From a bacterium (GTDB lineage: Bacteria; Zhuqueibacterota; Zhuqueibacteria; Zhuqueibacterales; Zhuqueibacteraceae): DNA of 55,915 nucleotides. The DNA is taken from the NCBI GenBank assembly GCA_023150945.1, contig JAKLJX010000026.1, positions 37,658-93,572 on the forward strand, given 5' to 3'. The notes beneath the pieces were generated by a model that was given only the letters and a program-made list of their open reading frames with translations, searched no databases and had not been told where the DNA came from. The translations under genes and the position numbers were made by a program. This document shows positions 51,604-55,915 of the stretch, in pieces; within the stretch, counting starts at the first letter, position 1, and each line of letters starts with the position of its first letter.

Positions 51604-51915
51604 TCATGAATTCTGAAAACCGTAGCTGGCGAGCAGGCGGCGCCACGCCTGTTCGTCGTAGTTGTATCTTTGCAAGCGATAACGCGGATTCTCCGGCTCG
51701 CCCTGCCTTTCAATGATTCCCTCGCCCGCGAGACGCTCGAGAGTTCTCGCCAATTGTGCGACCTCCACCCGCAAGCGCTGGCGCATGATCCACCATTCCG
51801 CGATCCCTTCCAATGTGTCGGAGGCATCGGGGTTTGCGCTCAAGTAGCCCAACACGGCCTCTGCAATTTCGTTTTCCCGCAGGCGCGCGCACTGGTTAAG
51901 ACGGTCGTCGGTCAA
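51604..51915 (-). CDS. Small winged-helix-like protein
   Basis: 103 residues from a TTG with GGAGG five bases upstream. 'ENEIAEAVLGYLSANPDASDTLEGIAEWWIMRQRLRVEVAQLARTLERLAGEGIIERQGEPENPRYRLQRY' has the helix-helix-wing order of a winged helix domain: helices, then 'GIIERQG' and 'RYRL' strands. It lies between the sigma-54 activator and the amidase-protease fusion, the place of a regulator of the run. DNA binding is not certain; the family is not recognised. Confidence 0.6.
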   Translation of the reverse strand: MTDDRLNQCARLRENEIAEAVLGYLSANPDASDTLEGIAEWWIMRQRLRVEVAQLARTLERLAGEGIIERQGEPENPRYRLQRYNYDEQAWRRLLASYGFQNS

Positions 51916-52116
51916 GTTAGCCTCCGCTTTGGGAACTAACCTCTACAAGCCGAATGCCAGTGCCGACTCTTTCCGGGCTACTGTAGACGCGTCAATGAGT
52001 TGCGTCCTGCGCTGCTGCGCAGCTCGCCGCGAAAGTGGGGGAACTTCGCCCCACCTGTTGTAATGCCAATCCTGCGCCGGCTGCCTGCGAATGCAGCAGT
52101 TGAGGATGGGGTCGGA

Positions 52117-53175
52117 TCACCCCATCCCCTGGGGAGTATCCTCCCCCACACCTCCAGCCTTGGTTCGAAAGCGATCCGCCTTGATGCCATGTTTTTTCAA
52201 CATGCGGTTGAGGTCCCGCCTGTCCTTGCCGGCAGTACGGGCCGCGCGGCTGACGTTGCCATCATATTCCCTCATCAGTCGCACGAGATAGGCTGTTTCA
52301 AAATCGGAGATTGCCTCTTGCTTCATCGCGTTGAAGGGACGAAGTTCGTCACTGTTGCAGCGGGAAGCGATCGGCGCTTTCGCTCCGGCTGCCATGGGAA
52401 TATCGAGATGAGCATGAGTGATCTCAGTCGATCGGCAGTAGTAGACGCCGCGAATGATAGCGTTCTCCAATTCCCGAACGTTTCCCGGCCAGTCATGGTC
52501 TTGCAGGCTTGCCAGTGTTTCCGGAGCCAGGCGAAGATTCTTGCGATCGGGAGGGCTGTGCTTGTCGAGGAAGTGGTCCACCAGGGCAGGAATGTCCTCC
52601 TTGCGTTCCCGCAGCGGAGGAAGTTGGATGAAGAACACACCCAGGCGATAGTACAGGTCGGCCCGAAACACGCCGGCATGTACGAGGAGATCAAGAGCGG
52701 CGTTCGTGGCGGCGATGATGCGCACGTCGGCCGGCCGCTCGCGGTTGCCGCCCACCGCGCGATACTTCTTGTCCTGCAACACGCGCAGGAGCGTTACTTG
52801 CGCTCGAGGTGAGAGCGAATCGATCTCGTCGAGGAAGAGCGTGCCGCCGCTGGCCTCGGCAATGAGTCCTGCGCGCCTGGTGCGCGCGTCGGTGAAGGCA
52901 CCTCGCTCATGACCGAACAGCTCGGTTTCGAGCAAGGAATCAGGGAGTGTGCCGCAATTCAGCGCCACAAACGGACCAGAGGCACGATTGCTGAGATAGT
53001 GCAGGGCGCGCGCCACCAGCTCTTTTCCGGTGCCGGTTTCTCCACTGATTAGGACGGAAGCGTTGCTCTGTGCCACTTCCGGGAGCTGGTGAATGGCAAG
53101 AATGAATGCGGGAGCATGTCCCACCAGCCGGGATACGCCGAGCCTCTCACCGAGGCGTTTGATCAGTTGCTCCAT
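52117..53175 (-). CDS. Sigma-54-dependent transcriptional activator without receiver domain
   Basis: 352 residues. AAA+ domain with Walker A 'GETGTGKE' (45-52), the sigma-54 contact loop in the variant form GAFTDA (92-97; consensus GAFTGA), Walker B 'GGTLFLDEID', sensor I 'VRIIAATNAAL', arginine fingers 'FRADLYYRLGVFFIQLPPLRER' and 'HDWPGNVRELENAI'. The C-terminal Fis-type helix-turn-helix is 'GNVSRAARTAGKDRRDLNRMLKKHGI'. There is no N-terminal sensing domain: the AAA+ part starts almost at once. Activity must then be set by a partner protein or by expression, as for PspF. It is the first gene of the long minus-strand run, 202 bp upstream of the next, and is probably its activator. Confidence 0.92.
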   Translation of the reverse strand: MEQLIKRLGERLGVSRLVGHAPAFILAIHQLPEVAQSNASVLISGETGTGKELVARALHYLSNRASGPFVALNCGTLPDSLLETELFGHERGAFTDARTRRAGLIAEASGGTLFLDEIDSLSPRAQVTLLRVLQDKKYRAVGGNRERPADVRIIAATNAALDLLVHAGVFRADLYYRLGVFFIQLPPLRERKEDIPALVDHFLDKHSPPDRKNLRLAPETLASLQDHDWPGNVRELENAIIRGVYYCRSTEITHAHLDIPMAAGAKAPIASRCNSDELRPFNAMKQEAISDFETAYLVRLMREYDGNVSRAARTAGKDRRDLNRMLKKHGIKADRFRTKAGGVGEDTPQGMG

Positions 53176-53727
53176 CTGTCCGCCAGTTCCCTTGCTCGCT
53201 TCGGCTTTTCCTCATCATTGCAGTCGGTCGAGCGGCAGCAGTCGCAGACGCCTGGGCGTATCCCCCCAAAGCGCGATTGACGGCAGACGCTGACTCGCTT
53301 GCGCATAGGATGCACAAACAGAAGCACGACATGGGCGGGTTGTGCCATGCCGCAAAAGTTCGGCACTGTGTTGCTGCTCAATAGCGAGTCTGGCAACAAG
53401 TCACACGAGATGAGTTACGGGAGAACCTTTGAGGGAGTCGCGCAAGGTAGAACCGCTACACCATCCCAATGGCTACAAATCCGGGTCGTTGCAGAGCTCT
53501 CGCCCCCAAGTGCAGAGTGTCTCAAATCGCCCATTTCCTCAAGCCGTGCAATTCATCGTGCCAACATCATAACAGACACCGGACAGGCAGCGGAATCTTT
53601 CGAAGATTTTGAAATCGGTCATTCTGGGGAAAGATACGGACACCTCATCGAGTCGATTCGGAGAACTCGTCTTGGAGTCTCGCGAAGGCAGAAGAAGTCA
53701 TGAAATTTCGGTTCTCATCTGCTCCAA
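53176..53727. other. Gene-free stretch upstream of the sigma-54 activator
   Basis: No gene that I can support. It should carry the promoter of the activator on the minus strand, but I see neither a clear -24/-12 (GG-N10-GC) element nor a good -35/-10 pair. Two similar phrases, 'gagtcgcgcaaggtag' (about 53441) and 'gagtctcgcgaaggcag' (about 53672), suggest a partial internal duplication. Confidence 0.4.
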
Positions 53728-53822
53728 GTTTGACAGTTGGATATGCTAAGTTCAGTATCTGTGCCAGAAATGCGCCGAGGTTTTAGCTACAAGATTTGAT
53801 TCTTCGTGAGTCGTTTTGGCGG
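53728..53822 (+). repeat. Copy 2 of the ~95-bp dispersed repeat
   Basis: Contains TTGACAGTTGGATATGCTAA, a TTCAGTATCTGTGCC block and GATTCTTCGTGAGTCG in the order found on the minus strand at 3311-3400. 53823-54122 downstream holds no supported gene. Confidence 0.6.
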
Positions 53823-54122
53823 CGTTGCGTTGATCGAGTTGGCCGAAAACCGGCGTTGCCCACAAGCCTGCTTGATGGGCACTCCGGCCGTGGCCGGCAA
53901 CTTGAATTACAGATCACTGCTGGTTTACGTCTGCGGACTTCACATGGGCATTGAATTCGTGCTATCCTCGGGCATGCCGAAAGGCCGTCGTCTCCTTGGC
54001 AGTGGCTGTTGAACTTGTGCAGGTGCCTGCCTGGGGTGGTCGCGTTTAAAGTGCCTCAGAAAGCGAGTCGCGACAGACGGCAACTTGTTCTCAGTGCCGA
54101 ATGCACTTGACCTAACAATTCA

Positions 54123-54632
54123 CTATTGGAGCGCCCGGCTGACAACAATCCGTTGCGAACGATCGTGGCTCTCCATGTGAGCGGCACGCTCCACGACATA
54201 TGTCTTCGCAAACATATCGTGAAATGCCTGGCGCTTCTGGTTGAACACGGCTATCAAAAAGCCCATAAAGAGCGGAAGAGCCGATACTATTTTCAGAAGA
54301 TTTCGAAAGAGTGCCTGTTTGAGCGTGAGTGGGACTCCTGCTTCAGAAACGACCATGGCGCCGACAACCCGCTTGCCAAGCGTGGCGTGCATGCGCGAAG
54401 ATTCCATTAATGTGCAGTACACAAGGTACACCAAAAAGCCGAGGTTCTTAAGGAGCTCCCTCTGTGAATAGAATCTGGCTCGGGCCTCGAGGTTACTTGT
54501 GTCCCTGAAGTAGCCACGCAAAACTTCATCGAATCCCAAGAAGAAGTAGGCGAGCGAGACCACTGCAAGCATGATGGGCACGGTATCGATCAAGTAGGCC
54601 AGAAGCCTTCTCCAAAATCCGAGGTATTTCAT
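54123..54632 (-). CDS. RDD-family membrane protein
   Basis: 169 residues from the ATG at 54632, which starts the domain directly ('MKYLGFWRRLLAYLIDTVPIMLAVVSLAYFFLG'); a longer start at 54707 lacks support. The N-terminal Arg-Arg ... Asp pair in the first helix, a second helix pair ('NLGFLVYLVYCTLMESSRMHATLGKRVVGAMVV', including the characteristic 'TLGKRxxG'), and 'ALFRNLLKIVSALPLFMGFLIAVFNQKRQAFHDMFAKTYVV' are the RDD pattern. RDD proteins are small inner-membrane proteins, some linked to ion transport; the role here is unknown. Confidence 0.9.
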   Translation of the reverse strand: MKYLGFWRRLLAYLIDTVPIMLAVVSLAYFFLGFDEVLRGYFRDTSNLEARARFYSQRELLKNLGFLVYLVYCTLMESSRMHATLGKRVVGAMVVSEAGVPLTLKQALFRNLLKIVSALPLFMGFLIAVFNQKRQAFHDMFAKTYVVERAAHMESHDRSQRIVVSRALQ

Positions 54633-54814
54633 CTCAGCACCATTGCTCGTTCGTCTTTGATTGTGACCAAATGTGGATAACTGAACCCGTTCAGAGTGCC
54701 GCAGCAACGCCGATCGAAAGAACCGAGGATTTCACGACGAACCTTCAACTGCGCTTGTGTTTTGGCAGAACCTCGGTATTGGGAGGTTTGGCCACGACAA
54801 CATGCGGCTCGGTA

Positions 54815-55303
54815 TCAGTGTTGCCTATCATCAGGTTTGTCTTTCTCTGGTTTTGGCTCTGGTTTTGATTCGGTCTGTGGCGAGAGCGCGCTATACGTCA
54901 TCCATCCTTCAAACGTCTCTATCTCGACTCTCGAGAATTCCCTGCTCACGGTTACCACCGCAGCTCTCTCATACGTCAGTCTTCTGCTGAGCGCTTTGAG
55001 TTTCTTGGTCGTGAGCCAGTGCCATAAGGCTTTGCGCTCAAAATTGAAGGTTGTACTGATCGCCAGAACCGCGGCCGGGATCGCCGCAACGGTCGCGGTT
55101 AGCCAGCCGGGAGTGAGCTGCACCGCGGCCAGAATTGTAGCAGCAATGCTGCCGGTGACGGCAACCCAGGCAACAATATGCGCACAGACATGGTTCGTCC
55201 AGCCGAATCTTTCGGTGCGTCTGGCTGCTCTACCGAGCTCCTCTATGAGAGATTGCCTCTCCTGCGTGGTAACTTCCAGGCCTTGGTTATCGAAATTTGG
55301 CAT
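54815..55303 (-). CDS. SLATT-like two-transmembrane protein
   Basis: 162 residues; AAGGA lies before the ATG. A helical N-terminus ('TTQERQSLIEELGRAARRTERFGWTNHVCAHI') leads into two membrane helices ('VAWVAVTGSIAATILAAVQL' and 'WLTATVAAIPAAVLAISTTF'), then a long amphipathic helix ('FERKALWHWLTTKKLKALSRRLTYERAAV') and a charged, Pro/Lys/Glu-rich tail. This is the layout of SLATT/DUF4231 proteins, predicted pore-forming effectors in nucleotide-signal defence systems. No nucleotidyltransferase or SLOG partner is seen before the window ends. Confidence 0.7.
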   Translation of the reverse strand: MPNFDNQGLEVTTQERQSLIEELGRAARRTERFGWTNHVCAHIVAWVAVTGSIAATILAAVQLTPGWLTATVAAIPAAVLAISTTFNFERKALWHWLTTKKLKALSRRLTYERAAVVTVSREFSRVEIETFEGWMTYSALSPQTESKPEPKPEKDKPDDRQH

Positions 55304-55484
55304 AGCCCACTATCCTTGGCCTTTCTTCCACATTGGCCACTCTGCCGGCACTATCGTCGTGCCGTCAAGGTGAGCGATTTAAGCTCTGCTGCAATTGTTG
55401 CATGTGCAGGAGACGTGCTCCCTGCTTGTTCAGGGCTGGCCCTTGCTTTCGTTCAATGCCATCGCTCAGATGCTGACCAGACTG

Positions 55485-55770
55485 TCAGGTCTCGGCCCTA
55501 TCCTCAACCGAGAACTCCAGCCCGCCGACGAGCCGCGCGGCCAGGTTGTACAACCAACAAAACAACGGGACGAAGAGAAAACCAAGTGCGGCGTACAAGA
55601 AAGCAGGATAACAAAAAGCCAACGGACAACTGCTTCCCCTCGGTTCCGGGATTGAGCAGCGCGCTGAGCATCCCAAATGAAATGGCGAAAATGACGCCAA
55701 GCACGAAGTAGATGACGGCGGAGACTTTTCCCGCCTGCCAGGCACAATTCGAGAAAGACGCTTGACCACT
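55485..55770 (-). pseudogene. Small membrane protein broken by a frameshift
   Basis: One frame reads 'AGKVSAVIYFVLGVIFAISFGMLSALL' and 'KQLSVGFLLSCF'; the next frame continues 'LYAALGFLFVPLFCWLYNLAARLVGGLEFSVED'. The second half is typical of DUF3566-like inner-membrane proteins ('GF...P....LYNL.A...GG.E'). An extra T in the T3 run complementary to 55600-55602 explains the break. The start codon is not clear. It lies on the same strand as, and 181 bp downstream of, nothing but the SLATT-like gene's upstream region; the two are probably separate. Confidence 0.6.
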
Positions 55771-55915
55771 GTGCCGATCCTTCCTTTCCCATTAGATTTG
55801 CTGCACTGGTTTGGGGCCCTCGCGACCAGTTTTCGATACTAGCCCAACTTCCGCAGATGAAGATTTTTTTGAAGCTTTTTGGGTAGCGGATCAAGGCTAA
55901 GCACTTGATTCCGTG

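Noticed and set aside
34353-53175. A prophage tail or extracellular contractile injection system.
   Set aside because: I looked for sheath, tube, baseplate spike, tape measure, portal, terminase and AAA+ ClpV/eCIS ATPase signatures and saw none. Amidase and lysozyme-like domains alone do not make a phage.
53806-54012. A 68-residue frame on the plus strand after the repeat copy.
   Set aside because: No ribosome site, overlap with the repeat, and no resemblance to a folded protein; similar short frames are common in this rubble.
54009-54116. Another attC-like site, from GTTGAAC at about 54010 to CCTAACAATTCAC at about 54110.
   Set aside because: The boxes are in the wrong order (GTT on the left, AAC on the right on both strands) and the arms pair poorly.
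1-55915. tRNA, rRNA, riboswitch or replication origin.
   Set aside because: Reading both strands I found no cloverleaf with a TΨC-type GTTCGA arm, no rRNA-like stretch, no recognisable riboswitch core and no DnaA-box cluster.

Overview
The window is a GC-rich bacterial chromosome segment. The organism is probably an uncultured member of the FCB group, such as candidate phylum KSB1 or the Calditrichota/Ignavibacteria side. The evidence is a secreted protein with a C-terminal 'YPNPFNPTT ... RKLILMK' FlgD/T9SS-type sorting domain, several regulator beta-propeller proteins, and a cell-surface beta-helix protein. This placement is inference; there is no rRNA or tRNA in the window.

Layout. 1-5.9 kb: the end of a beta-helix protein, a secreted sorting-domain protein, a wrecked propeller sensor, a MOSC protein, an ECF sigma/ZAS anti-sigma pair and a YHS protein. 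6.0-8.3 kb: a complete IS630-type insertion sequence and a TIR-DUF1566 gene broken by two one-base losses. 8.7-16.6 kb: a DNA-damage tolerance island with two small DUF6504-like proteins, a catalytically dead ImuB-type Y-family protein with a beta-clamp motif, a DUF72 protein, a SRAP/YedK abasic-site protein and error-prone DnaE2. A dispersed hairpin-rich repeat family flanks dnaE2. 17-26 kb, all minus strand: a propeller-SpoIIE phosphatase, a geranylgeranyl-reductase-like flavoprotein beside a cyclopropane fatty acid synthase, an ADP-ribosylglycohydrolase-like lipoprotein, a pRiA4b ORF-3 protein and a MazEF-type toxin-antitoxin pair.

26.5-33.5 kb is an AT-richer cassette region. Four 92-93-bp imperfect palindromes have the architecture of integron attC sites (…AAC-arm / arm-GTT…), and a fifth lies in opposite orientation. 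Genes for membrane proteins, a small unknown protein and a DinB-like protein sit between them, with broken IS91-like transposases. No integrase is present, so this resembles a CALIN (cluster of attC sites lacking an integrase).

34.3-53.2 kb is the most interesting part: a minus-strand run of fourteen genes that I cannot match to a described system. A sigma-54 activator and a small winged-helix-like protein stand at its head. Next comes a 1136-residue protein joining a zinc amidase, a trypsin-like protease and a papain-like protease. It is followed by a protein with lysozyme/chitosanase-like and peptidoglycan-binding-like regions, a Trypco2-like protein, a subtilase, four paralogues of one unknown family (A1-A4), two paralogues of a second unknown family (B1, B2) and an unknown 351-residue protein. 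None has an evident signal peptide. Start/stop overlaps and short gaps suggest coupled expression. The last 2 kb carry an RDD membrane protein, a SLATT-like two-TM protein and a frameshifted membrane protein.
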